From Streptomyces sp. Root431 (GTDB lineage: Bacteria > Actinomycetota > Actinomycetes > Streptomycetales > Streptomycetaceae), in the NCBI RefSeq assembly GCF_001426585.1, contig NZ_LMEI01000009.1, positions 386,189 to 450,188 of the forward strand: a stretch of 64,000 bases of DNA, given 5' to 3'. A program made the position numbers and the translations under genes. The notes below the pieces were generated by a model. The model worked only from the letters and a program-made list of their open reading frames with translations. It was not told where the DNA came from and ran no database searches. Each line of letters begins with the position of its first letter. Positions within the stretch are counted from its first letter, which is position 1. Below are positions 44,936 to 53,159 of this stretch, piece after piece.

Positions 44936-46051
44936 TCAGTGATGAACGATGTCGTACGGGGTACCCGGCGGGGTCATGATCCGGAGGGTCAGCTCGGCCT
45001 CGGCGGCGAGCTCGGCCCGCTGGGCGCGCGTCACGGGCGCGAAGGGCTCGATGGTGAGGGTGGTGCGGTCCTTGGCCTCGTCCAGGTGCCAGATCCCGGC
45101 GAGCATGCCGTCGAGGAGGAAGACGGAGAAGGCGCGGTTGCCCTGCCAGGTACGGGAGCGGAGCTCGGGGGTGACGACCCGGGTGCGGTCGGCGTGCGAC
45201 AGGAGCAGGTTGTCGAACTCGGGCAGGAAGCGGGGCGGGGCGGGGGTGTCCTCGTCGGGGCGAGGCGCGTCGGGGAGGTCGAAGAGCTCGGTGCCGCGCT
45301 CGTTCCGGAAGACGAGCAGCCGGGGCCGGAGCCGCTCGAAGGCCTCGCGGAGGTGGGTCAGGCCGCACCAGGTCTGCATGTCCTTGACGGAGGCGGGCCC
45401 GAAGGCGGCGAGGTAGCGCAGCACGGTCTCGTCGGTGTCGGCGGCCTCGGCCGGGACGGCGTCCCCGAACCAGGCGTCGGTGGTGGTGAGGGCGACCTGC
45501 CCGCCGCGGCCCCACAGGCCGCGCGGGGTGACCTGGACGAGGGGGAGGAGGCAGCGGGCGGCGAGGGAGAGGGACGGCGGGTCGGCGTGGGGCCACTCCT
45601 TCAGGAGCTCGTCACGGAGCTGCTTGGGCGTACGGGGGCTGTCCTCGACGAGCGAGCGGGAGAGGCGGGCGAGCCGCTCGAGGTCGACCCCGTCGAGCCC
45701 CTTGCGGCCGACGAAGATGGCGAGCTCGCGGTCGATGGCCCCGCTCTGCACGAGCCCGCGCAGGGCGACGGCGTCCCGGGCGGTGTGGGTGTGCACGGTG
45801 GAGCGCATGGTCACGATCCGGGCGACGGCGCGGGACTCCATGAGCGCGGACAGCTGCTCGGGCCGGAAGCCGTCGAGGCGGGCGGCGAGGGCGTAGTACG
45901 GGGGCTTGGTGTTCTGCGCCTGGAGACCGAGCAGATGGGCCACGGCGTCCTCGACGCCGAGCGGGGCGCGGCGGAGGAGCAGCTGACGGTCGAGGGTGGC
46001 GCGGTTCAGGGCGCGCGGGGTGAGGACCGGGTGCTTCGTCGTGGAGGCCAT
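44936..46051 (-). CDS. Winged-helix (HTH_42/AlkX-like) DNA-binding protein
   Basis: This 371-residue protein is of the winged-helix HTH_42 superfamily that includes the DNA glycosylases AlkX/YcaQ and AZL. It begins with LNRATLDRQLLLRR and carries LLGLQAQNTKPPYYALAARL, the QxQ-type motif region, in which the second Gln aligns with catalytic Gln residues of the glycosylase branch. It also has MRSTVHTHTARDAVAL and FLPEFDNLLLSHADRTRV. Whether it is a glycosylase or only a DNA-binding relative cannot be decided here. It is divergent from corA. Confidence 0.85.
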   Translation of the reverse strand: MASTTKHPVLTPRALNRATLDRQLLLRRAPLGVEDAVAHLLGLQAQNTKPPYYALAARLDGFRPEQLSALMESRAVARIVTMRSTVHTHTARDAVALRGLVQSGAIDRELAIFVGRKGLDGVDLERLARLSRSLVEDSPRTPKQLRDELLKEWPHADPPSLSLAARCLLPLVQVTPRGLWGRGGQVALTTTDAWFGDAVPAEAADTDETVLRYLAAFGPASVKDMQTWCGLTHLREAFERLRPRLLVFRNERGTELFDLPDAPRPDEDTPAPPRFLPEFDNLLLSHADRTRVVTPELRSRTWQGNRAFSVFLLDGMLAGIWHLDEAKDRTTLTIEPFAPVTRAQRAELAAEAELTLRIMTPPGTPYDIVHH

Positions 46052-46205
46052 ACGAGAAAACTACCGACCCTTGCGGACAGATCCGGTCCGCAATGCGGAA
46101 TCCACTGAGCGCGGACCGCACCAAGCCGCGCCGGTAACTGCCATATATCATGCCGAAAGCCCCAGAGATCCCGTCGACGACACCCACCAGAGGAGGCGAA
46201 GGCCG

Positions 46206-47312
46206 GTGTCCGACCGTCGTCCCCGCGCGGCCTGGCGCCGCCATCCGGAACCGCAGTCCGAGCCCGCGTCGGAGCCCCGCGCCACCGACCGGCCGAGCGT
46301 GGTGCAGGCGAGCCTCTACCGCGACGGCCGACGGGTCTCCTCCCCCGCCACACTCGCGGACACGTTCCGCCAGCTGCGCGAGCACCCCGACGGCATGGCG
46401 TGGATCGGCCTGCAACGCCCGACGGAGGCGGAACTCCACTCCCTGGCAGCCGAGTTCGACCTGCACGAACTGGCGGTGGAAGACGCCCTTGAGGCCCACC
46501 AGCGCCCCAAGCTGGAGCGGTACGGCGACACCCTCTTCGTCGTCCTGCGCGCCGCCCGCTACCTGGACGCCCAGGAGGAGGTCGAGTTCGGCGAACTCCA
46601 CATCTTCGTGGGCCCCGACTTCCTCATCACCGTCCGCCACGGCGCGGCCCCCGACCTCTCCACGGTCCGCCGCCGCATGGAGGAGGACCCGGACCTCCTC
46701 GCCCTGGGCCCGGAAGCCGTCCTGTACGCGATCCTCGACGCGGTGGTCGACGGCTACGCCCCGGTGGTGGCCGGCGTCCAGAACGACATCGACGAGATCG
46801 AGACGGAGGTCTTCGGCGGCGACCCGGCGGTCTCCCGCCGCATCTACGAACTCTCCCGCGAAATGGTCGAGTTCCAACGAGCCACCCGCCCCCTGGTGGG
46901 CATGCTCCACGGCCTGATGGCCGGCTTCGCCAAATACGGCACGGACGAGGAACTCCAGCGCTACCTCCGCGACGTCGCCGACCACGTCACCCACACCAGC
47001 GAACGCGTCGACGGCTTCCGCCAGGCCCTCACGGACATCCTCACGGTCAACGCGACCCTGGTCACCCAACAACAGAACGCGGAAATGCGCGCACTGGCGG
47101 AAGCCGGCTTCGAACAGAACGAGGAGATCAAGAAGATCTCCTCGTGGGCGGCGATCTTGTTTGCACCCACACTCGTCGGAACCATCTATGGCATGAACTT
47201 CGACAACATGCCGGAGCTGCACTGGGCGGGCGGGTATCCGTTCGCGGTGCTGCTGATGGCGGTGGTGTGCGTGAGCCTGTACGTGGTCTTCAAGAAGAAG
47301 GACTGGCTGTAG
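46206..47312 (+). CDS. corA: CorA-family Mg2+/Co2+ channel
   Basis: This 368-residue pentameric channel subunit has a large cytoplasmic N-terminal domain (FDLHELAVEDALEAHQRPKL is diagnostic), a long stalk helix with NDIDEIETEVFGG and TDILTVNATLVTQQQN, and two C-terminal membrane helices. TM1 ends in the invariant GMN signature (IYGMNFDNMPEL). The GTG start at 46206 has GAGGAGGCG upstream. The upstream gap contains GTCCGCAATGCGGAA (46086-46100), one base off the AllR-type consensus but unpaired. Confidence 0.95.
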   Translation: MSDRRPRAAWRRHPEPQSEPASEPRATDRPSVVQASLYRDGRRVSSPATLADTFRQLREHPDGMAWIGLQRPTEAELHSLAAEFDLHELAVEDALEAHQRPKLERYGDTLFVVLRAARYLDAQEEVEFGELHIFVGPDFLITVRHGAAPDLSTVRRRMEEDPDLLALGPEAVLYAILDAVVDGYAPVVAGVQNDIDEIETEVFGGDPAVSRRIYELSREMVEFQRATRPLVGMLHGLMAGFAKYGTDEELQRYLRDVADHVTHTSERVDGFRQALTDILTVNATLVTQQQNAEMRALAEAGFEQNEEIKKISSWAAILFAPTLVGTIYGMNFDNMPELHWAGGYPFAVLLMAVVCVSLYVVFKKKDWL

Positions 47313-47683
47313 CAGAGCCCCCGGATCGCCTGATCAACTTCGCGGACGCGAATGCCCGAGAGGGACTGTCCCATGTCCCTCGGGAGAATGCGCGGCGCTG
47401 GGGAGCGGGCGCCTATCGCCCTCGCCTGAAGCCCTGTGGCCACCACGAGAGCGGCCCCACTACCAAGGTTGAAGTTCGGCGGCCACCGAGGGTGTCGGGC
47501 GAAACCCTACGGACCGCTCCCTGGCTGCTGTTGGCTTCCACGCCGGGCATCGCACACAGGGAGGGCGGGTTGGAACCGAGGAGCGCAGCGGCTGTGGGAA
47601 GGGACTTCCCGTACGCCGCACGTACGACGTGCGAGATGTTCGCCCGGAGGGCGTTCCCGTACGTCGTGGTCAGGAGCACCCTG
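47313..47683. other. Gene-free accessory DNA downstream of corA
   Basis: I see no intact gene in this part of the gap. Base composition is more mixed and codon bias weaker than in the flanking chromosome. Confidence 0.5.
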
Positions 47684-47974
47684 CATGCCCCAGCGCGTAG
47701 CGCACCCCGAGATCGTCGCCCTACTCTGCAACTCGACCTTCAAGCACTTCCTCGGCACCTGGTCTCACCGAGACGGCGGCTCCTTCACCCCGGAGGAACG
47801 AAACCTGATCTTCCAGGCAACCGGGCCGACCTCGAAGAACTGCAGGCCCAACACTCACGCTTCCTGGAGTACGACCAGACTTACGAGGAAGCACCCGAAA
47901 CCATCCAGCGTTTCCTCGCCCCGTTCATGGAGCAGCTCGAAGTGAAGACCTCGGCAACGCGCACGAGATCGTGA
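47684..47974 (+). pseudogene. Frameshifted remnant of an unidentified gene
   Basis: From the ATG at 47684 one frame reads MPQRVAHPEIVALLCNSTF and FTPEERNLIFQATG. Near 47825 the sensible frame switches to one reading DLEELQAQHSRFLEYDQTYE then PETIQRFLAPFMEQLEV before a stop at about 47972. Together they look like a small helical protein broken by a frameshift. The family is not recognised. Confidence 0.45.
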
Positions 47975-48294
47975 AGCAGGACGAGCGGACCGAATTCGAC
48001 CGTCTGCTCGGGCTCGTGATCAACCCAGCTCGACCTTTCACCGCGTACGCCTTCGGAGCAGGAGGTAGGGCTATCCACCGCTCCCGCTTGCCGCGCCCCA
48101 GCGACCCCCTCCGCGAATCCCCTTAAGGAGGATCCTCATTCCCACCCCCGCCCCTCGCCCTCAAGTCATGGCCCGACTGTGCGGCACGGATTTCAACCGG
48201 CCGCCAGTGAGGTCTTCTCAGAGGCTAAGTTCAAGGTCTCGGCGGGATCAGGCGTGGACCACTTCGAGTAGGCGCGGCCTTCACCGGTAGTGAG
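47975..48294. other. Gene-free stretch before the sigma factor gene
   Basis: No supportable coding region, RNA gene or strong hairpin was found. It continues the weakly coding accessory segment. Confidence 0.5.
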
Positions 48295-49170
48295 TCACAC
48301 CGGCTCTGGCAGGTCTATGAGCGCGAGTTTGGCCGGGTCGACCAGGGCGGTGATCTCGGTGATGTGGCCGTCGGCGACGGTGAAGGTGAGGAGGGAGAGC
48401 GGGGTGCCGTCCTTGCTCCAGGAGACGACGCCGGGGTGGCCGTTGACGGTGGCCGCATGTGCTCGTGCTGCGCTGCCAGCCACTCGCGCGCGGGTGGCGA
48501 CTTCGGTGGCTCCGAGCGTGACGAACGTGCCGTTCGGGGTGTGGACGGTGAACTTCACTTCGGGGTGGAGGACCTGCAGTAGCTGCTCGAACTGACCGTC
48601 GCGGGCCGCGGCCAGGAAGGCTTGGACCACCTCGCGTTGTTGTCGCTCGGCGCTTGCCGGCTGCTGGGCGGCTTGTATTCTCCTGCGCGCGCGGCTGGCG
48701 AGCATTTTGGTCGCGTCGGCGGATTTGCCGAGAATGATGCCGATCTCCGCAAAGGGCACCGCGAACACGTCATGCAGCACGAACGCCAGCCGTTCGTCAG
48801 GGCGCAGCGAGTCGAGGACCGTGAGCAGCGCGAGGCCGACGGAGTCCCCGAGTGCCACTAGGTCTTCCGGAGCAGGAGCGTCGTCGAGCGTCACGGTGAA
48901 TTCGGGCAGCTGGTCGTCGAAGGAGACTTCTGGGCGCGTCCGGCCCGACCGCAGGACATCGAGGCTGATGCGGCCGACCACGGTGGTCAGCCAGCCGCCG
49001 AGGTTGTCGATGGTGTCGCTGTCCTGGCGGGACAGACGCAGCCACGCCTCTTGGACCACGTCTTCCGCGTCGGCGTGTGATCCGAGCATGCGGAAGGCGA
49101 CGGCTCGGAGCCGGTCACGGTGGGACTCGAAGGCATGGGCGATCAGGTCCGCGGGATGGGGGCCGGCCAT
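48295..49170 (-). CDS. ECF41-type sigma factor (SigJ-like) with SnoaL-like C-terminal domain
   Basis: This 291-residue extracytoplasmic-function sigma factor has region 2 (FESHRDRLRAVAFRMLGSHA, DAEDVVQEAWLRL), region 4 (LDSLRPDERLAFVLHDVFAV, SADATKMLASRARRRI) and a C-terminal NTF2/SnoaL-like extension (REVVQAFLAAARDGQFEQLL, KDGTPLSLLTFTVADGHI). A DPAKL motif near the end resembles the NPDKL motif of ECF41. In this group the extension, not a separate anti-sigma factor, controls activity. It faces its typical partner, a carboxymuconolactone decarboxylase-like gene. Confidence 0.9.
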   Translation of the reverse strand: MAGPHPADLIAHAFESHRDRLRAVAFRMLGSHADAEDVVQEAWLRLSRQDSDTIDNLGGWLTTVVGRISLDVLRSGRTRPEVSFDDQLPEFTVTLDDAPAPEDLVALGDSVGLALLTVLDSLRPDERLAFVLHDVFAVPFAEIGIILGKSADATKMLASRARRRIQAAQQPASAERQQREVVQAFLAAARDGQFEQLLQVLHPEVKFTVHTPNGTFVTLGATEVATRARVAGSAARAHAATVNGHPGVVSWSKDGTPLSLLTFTVADGHITEITALVDPAKLALIDLPEPV

Positions 49171-49256
49171 GTTGTTACCTCCCTGGAAGCTGCTCCGTCA
49201 TAGGCATGACGCGCACAGGCGCCGCAACGTAACCCGATGAAGGAGACCACTCCCAC

Positions 49257-49715
49257 ATGGAAAACCGGCTCAAGAGCAAGAACACGAACAAACCCGATGT
49301 GTGGACCGCTATCCAGCACCTTCAGAAGGCGATCGCCGCCGGGGGTGTCGACCCGAAGCTGCTCGCGCTGGTCCACCTGCGGGCCAGCCAGATCAACAGC
49401 TGCTCGGCGTGCGTCTACGCCAGTGTCGCCGGGGGGAAGAAGGCCGGTGACACCGACGAGCGGCTGCACAATGTGGCGGCGTGGCGTGAGGCGCCGTTCT
49501 ACACCGATGCGGAGCGTGCGGCACTCGCGCTGGCTGAGGCCGCCACCCGGTTGCAGGATGGTGCGCCGGGCGTCACCGACGAGATCTGGGAAGAGGTCAA
49601 CGCCCATTTCACTGAGGAGCAGATCGGCGCGATCAACCTGGAGATCGCGCTGACCAACTTCTTCAACCGGATCAACCGCACCATCAAGGAACCGGCCGGC
49701 CAGACCTGGGGCTGA
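49257..49715 (+). CDS. Carboxymuconolactone decarboxylase/AhpD-like protein
   Basis: This 152-residue protein is of the CMD/AhpD-like fold, with the redox-type Cys pair in NSCSACVYASVAGGKKAG (C-x-x-C, about residues 44-47). The surrounding helices are LLALVHLRASQI and AALALAEAATRL, with LEIALTNFFNRINR at the end. ECF41 sigma factors are typically linked to and drive genes of this family, so it is the likely target of the divergent sigma factor. The physiological role is probably peroxidatic, but unproven. The ATG follows GAAGGAGA. Confidence 0.9.
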   Translation: MENRLKSKNTNKPDVWTAIQHLQKAIAAGGVDPKLLALVHLRASQINSCSACVYASVAGGKKAGDTDERLHNVAAWREAPFYTDAERAALALAEAATRLQDGAPGVTDEIWEEVNAHFTEEQIGAINLEIALTNFFNRINRTIKEPAGQTWG

Positions 49716-50107
49716 GCCCAGCTGACTCCTACCCGCTGAGGCTTCCCCAGCGAAATGATCGGGTGGGGCACGAAGTCGGGCAGGCGTGAAGCCCCTGGTA
49801 GGACTGGTCTGCCAAGATCATGTCCGCTCGAACCGGAGGCTTCACGTTGGTCACCTATGCTGCCGCGCTCGTCCTCAACGGGCACTGGAAATGATCTTCG
49901 CTGAGAAACCTCAGCAACTGAGGGCAAGGGCCACAGCTCCATACAGAACAGCGGAGCCGGTGGTGGAATGCCACCACCGGCCGCGCGCTGTCCGTCCCCC
50001 GGCCCGAGCTCCAGGTCACGCGCCCCTGCGCACTTGCGTGCGCCGCTCCTCCCTTCCGTACGGTCCGGCCGATGGTGAACCACCCGCGCACGCCGTGAGG
50101 AGAGCTG
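49716..50107. other. Gap with possible IS end
   Basis: No intact gene is seen. The arms CGTGAAGCC (about 49786-49794) and GGCTTCACG (about 49838-49846) are inverted around 43 bases. Just after them comes a short frame starting LVTYAAAL, reminiscent of IS transposase N-termini, so this could be the stub of an insertion sequence. Confidence 0.35.
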
Positions 50108-51496
50108 TTGAAGCCGACTGAGGAAGTGCTCCAGGAACTGACCCAGCCGTCGAACATCTCCATCCACTCCGACGACGCACTCGTCGGCAAGGTGAAGGCC
50201 GCCGTCGCGGCGGACGACAAGAAACGGAAGGAGAACGAGGACGAGCCGCTCCGCAGGAAGCCCGACCTCGCCTCGATCCCGCAGACGGAGCTGCCCCGGC
50301 AGTTCGAAGTGATCCTCTGGGACGTCCTCCACACGCTCGCCCGAGCCACCGCTCTGTCGTGGCGGGGTGCAGGGCGAGGGCTGGCGGAACACTGGGGCGC
50401 GCTCAAGTACACCCAGGCCCTGGCGGGCGGTCGCGATTCCTTCCTCGGCCTCACCGACGAGGGCCACCGCATCGCGGACCACTACAAGTCGCTGCAGTCC
50501 GGCGAACTCGGCATCGGCATCGCGCTCACACTCACCGAGCACATGCTGTGCAGCCGCTTCCCCGACCACTCGGTGACGATCATCCCCGCCGACACGGCGT
50601 TACGCGCGGGCTGGGCGCTCACCACCAGGGACAAGGGCGAGAAGGTGAAATACCGCTACCGCCCCCAGTACTTCGCCGAGGTTTGGCGGCCGGAAGAGCC
50701 GTCCCTCGTCATCCCCCTCGCATGCAAGGGCAACCACAGCGACGCCGCCACCTCCGCCGAGCAGCTGGCCTCCGCCTCGGCCCACGCCGAAGCAGTCCAC
50801 ATCGGAGCGTGGAACGAGACCCCCGGCCTCCTGTTCAGCACGCAGCTCCCGACGGACGGCGGCACGATGACCGTCCACGCCCTCCAGGCACTCGGCAGCG
50901 GAGGTCGGCTGTCCCCGGCGGAAGTCCGTGAGCCGAACCTGAACGCCCCACCGTTCCAGGCGAACGTGATGCCTGACATCCACCCGCCGACCGAGGGCCT
51001 CGTGGCACCGGAACCCGTACGGGGCTGCCACGTGCAGGCGAAGGACTACGCCTGGTTCCAGGAGTCACTGGCCCACACCACGGCGGCCGGGCTCATGGCT
51101 TTCACGGGATCCGGCCACGCCACCGCCCGGCACCTGACCGATCGGCAGGGCCGCAAACGGTTCACCGGCCTCCAGCACGCGGCCAGCATGAGCATCCAGG
51201 ACGCCGCCCACACTCTCTTCGGCAACGAGTACGTCGGCACTGACCACGTGTTCCGCCTGAACGGGCCTCGCGTCGAGGCGTTCTCCGGCGTGGACGAGGA
51301 GGTCTTCCGACTTCTCGCCAGGGGCGACATCGAGGAATATCGCGCCCTCGTCCACGCGAGCCGCCACGTCCGCCCCCGCCTCACCTTCGACAAGGACTGG
51401 GGTGGCCCCGTGTCCGTCCACGCCGACGGATCGCTCCTCGCCCTGCGGCTGCTGCCGGGGCAGGACGAGGAGTCGCGTCCGAGCTCCCCGCGCTGA
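50108..51496 (+). CDS. Conserved hypothetical protein, 462 residues, possible nuclease fold
   Basis: No named family is recognised. Residues 1-60 are charged and helical. A middle region (about 60-150) has LPRQFEVILWDVLHTLARAT. A core at about 183-240 reads RYRPQYFAEVW, then PSLVIPLACKGNHSDAATS, then SAHAEAVHIGAWNETPGLLFS. The order acidic residue, strand, A-x-K, followed by a helix and strand, resembles PD-(D/E)XK nuclease cores, as a weak visual match. The start is TTG at 50108 with GAGGAGAG upstream. It sits alone in an accessory patch and ends at a perfect hairpin. Confidence 0.7.
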   Translation: MKPTEEVLQELTQPSNISIHSDDALVGKVKAAVAADDKKRKENEDEPLRRKPDLASIPQTELPRQFEVILWDVLHTLARATALSWRGAGRGLAEHWGALKYTQALAGGRDSFLGLTDEGHRIADHYKSLQSGELGIGIALTLTEHMLCSRFPDHSVTIIPADTALRAGWALTTRDKGEKVKYRYRPQYFAEVWRPEEPSLVIPLACKGNHSDAATSAEQLASASAHAEAVHIGAWNETPGLLFSTQLPTDGGTMTVHALQALGSGGRLSPAEVREPNLNAPPFQANVMPDIHPPTEGLVAPEPVRGCHVQAKDYAWFQESLAHTTAAGLMAFTGSGHATARHLTDRQGRKRFTGLQHAASMSIQDAAHTLFGNEYVGTDHVFRLNGPRVEAFSGVDEEVFRLLARGDIEEYRALVHASRHVRPRLTFDKDWGGPVSVHADGSLLALRLLPGQDEESRPSSPR

Positions 51497-51508
51497 ACTC
51501 GGAAGGCA

Positions 51509-51542
51509 GCAGGGACCGGCTCAACTCAGAGCCGGTCCCTGC
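51509..51542. terminator. Terminator after the 462-residue protein
   Basis: GCAGGGACCGGCTC (51509-51522) and GAGCCGGTCCCTGC (51529-51542) form a perfect 14-bp stem with a 6-base loop. Confidence 0.9.
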
Positions 51543-51559
51543 GGCAGGACGACGTACAC

Positions 51560-52050
51560 GCTGATTCAGAGCGACGCCTCGACTCCGAGGCTTCCGGCGC
51601 CGACGGCTCCCCTCAGCACGTGGGCGATCTCCTCGGGCTTGAGGTCGATGCCGTCGAGCCCCTCCAGGGTCAGCGGGACCTCCTCCAGCGCGTACTCGCC
51701 GCGGCCTTCGGCACTGAACTGAGGAACGCCATCAGGGCCGCGACGTCCTCGAGCCGGCCACGGCGCGGGACGCACTGGCGCTTGATCTGGTCCTCCGGCC
51801 TCGCATGGTGCCGGGCGGGACCATCGTCTTTCCACTCGGCCATATCCGCCCTCGCCAGCACGCCGACTCCGAGGACATCGTCGTCATCGTCACCGCGCCA
51901 GCACCGTCCAAGATTCCGGGGACCTGGTCGGCGACGTGCAGCAACCACGACACCGTGATCACTGGTTCGCTCGAAATCACGGTGGGAGAGCCGTCCATCT
52001 CCTTGCCCATCTCGTGGCACCGAACACCCGTAACCGGGGCCATCGTCGCT
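51560..52050 (-). pseudogene. Decayed leftward coding fragments, one SDR-like
   Basis: Several minus-strand fragments in different frames have protein-like composition. One contains RRGRLEDVAALMAFLSS, resembling the C-terminal part of SDR enzymes. Another, ending at 51566, reads YALEEVPLTLEGLDGIDLKP then EEIAHVLRGAVGAGSLGVEA. No frame spans the region. I read this as one or two genes broken by frameshifts, with no function assignable. Confidence 0.35.
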
Positions 52051-52073
52051 TTGCCCCTTCTCCGCTCAGCCCG

Positions 52074-52733
52074 TCACTCGTACCGGTACTTCAGCGAATC
52101 CGCCTCCGCCTGCTCGATGTCGGCGATCGTCAGCTCCGGCATCCGCATCTGAGCCAGCGTCACTTCGGCCGACGTCGGCTGGGCGTCCTGCGGCAGCCAC
52201 TGCTCCGGCTTCCAGGCCCCGCTACGCAGGAGCGACTTGGGGCAGTGCGGGTACACCTCCTCGATCCCCACCACCAGCGCACTGGCCGGCGGCTTGCCCA
52301 CGGCGGTCAACTGTGAGAGCAGATCCGGACGGGTGGAGACACAGGCCCGGCCGTTGACCCGGAGCGTCGTGGTGCGCCCCGGGATGACGAACAGCAGCCC
52401 GGCTCGTCCCGTGGCGATGACGTTCTGCAGGGTGTCCAGACGCTTGTTGCCCGTCGCGTCCGGTATCGCCACCGTCCGCGCGTCCAGCACGGCGGCGAAC
52501 CCGGCGGGGCCCCCGCGCGGGGACACGTCACAGTTGCCCTCGGCGTCCGCGCTGGCGACCAGGACCAACGAGGAGCAGCCGATCAGCCGGCGGGTCTGCT
52601 CGGTGAGTTCGGTCATCTGCTTCCGCAGAGCCGTGTCCTTGGGGAGCTCGTAGGCCTGGCGCAACGCCTGCGGGTCGGTCACGGCGTCAAGGAGGAGCGA
52701 GTCGAAGGCACTGCCGGTAAGGGATGTCGTCAT
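52074..52733 (-). CDS. PPOX-class FMN flavoprotein (MSMEG_1061 type)
   Basis: This 219-residue pyridoxamine-5'-phosphate-oxidase-like flavoprotein is of the split-barrel fold. FMN-binding features are SLVLVASADAEGNCDVSPRG, then FAAVLDARTVAIPDATGNKR and LLFVIPGRTTTLRVNGRA. A C-terminal VYPHCPKSLLRSGAW segment is specific for the MSMEG_1061-like subgroup. The substrate is unknown; relatives bind F420 or FMN in detoxification reactions. The ATG is at 52733. Confidence 0.88.
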   Translation of the reverse strand: MTTSLTGSAFDSLLLDAVTDPQALRQAYELPKDTALRKQMTELTEQTRRLIGCSSLVLVASADAEGNCDVSPRGGPAGFAAVLDARTVAIPDATGNKRLDTLQNVIATGRAGLLFVIPGRTTTLRVNGRACVSTRPDLLSQLTAVGKPPASALVVGIEEVYPHCPKSLLRSGAWKPEQWLPQDAQPTSAEVTLAQMRMPELTIADIEQAEADSLKYRYE

Positions 52734-53074
52734 GCCCCGAACCTAATACGCCGACCTGCGGTCGTTCCTGGGAGGGGGAACGAGGACACCCCCCATGCGT
52801 CACGGCCACCGCGCGATTCGCGGACGGGGCGTGCGCGCGGTGGCACGCTGTTCGTTCAGGAGGTCGGGAGTGGGGTCGGAACTCCCGGCAATTCGCGTAC
52901 CGGTCGGGGAGGGATCCGATCAGTGGACGAGCCGGACCGCTCGGCGTCGAGTGCTGTTGCGTCGCCACTTCTACGCGCTGATGGACCTTCCCGAGCCGAC
53001 CGGCCCCGCGTCACTGGAATCGTCAACTCCCATGTCTTCAGGACCTGTTGAGGTGTGTGCGGCCATGCCGGCAA
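52734..53074. other. Gene-free stretch upstream of the PPOX gene
   Basis: I see nothing supportable here beyond the presumed leftward PPOX promoter. Open frames in this interval are long only because of GC content. Confidence 0.5.
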
Positions 53075-53100
53075 CCCGGGTCTCGAAGGCGAGACCCGGG
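53075..53100. terminator. Terminator beyond the first agmatine deiminase
   Basis: CCCGGGTCTC (53075-53084) and GAGACCCGGG (53091-53100) form a perfect 10-bp stem around GAAGGC, downstream of the leftward gene at 53155. Confidence 0.8.
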
Positions 53101-53123
53101 CCGGTTCTGCTCAGTGATCGGTC

Positions 53124-53159
53124 GGTTGCGCCGCGGTCAGCGGTTGCGCCGTGGTCAGC
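53124..53159. repeat. 18-bp tandem duplication at the deiminase stop codon
   Basis: Units 53124-53141 and 53142-53159 (GGTTGCGCCGCGGTCAGC versus GGTTGCGCCGTGGTCAGC) differ at one base. The second contains the stop codon of the leftward deiminase gene, and the first repeats it downstream. Confidence 0.85.

Noticed and set aside
49170..49256. Canonical ECF41 promoter before the CMD-like gene
   Set aside because: No clear TGTCACA-type -35 with a CGTC-type -10 at the right spacing could be found by eye.
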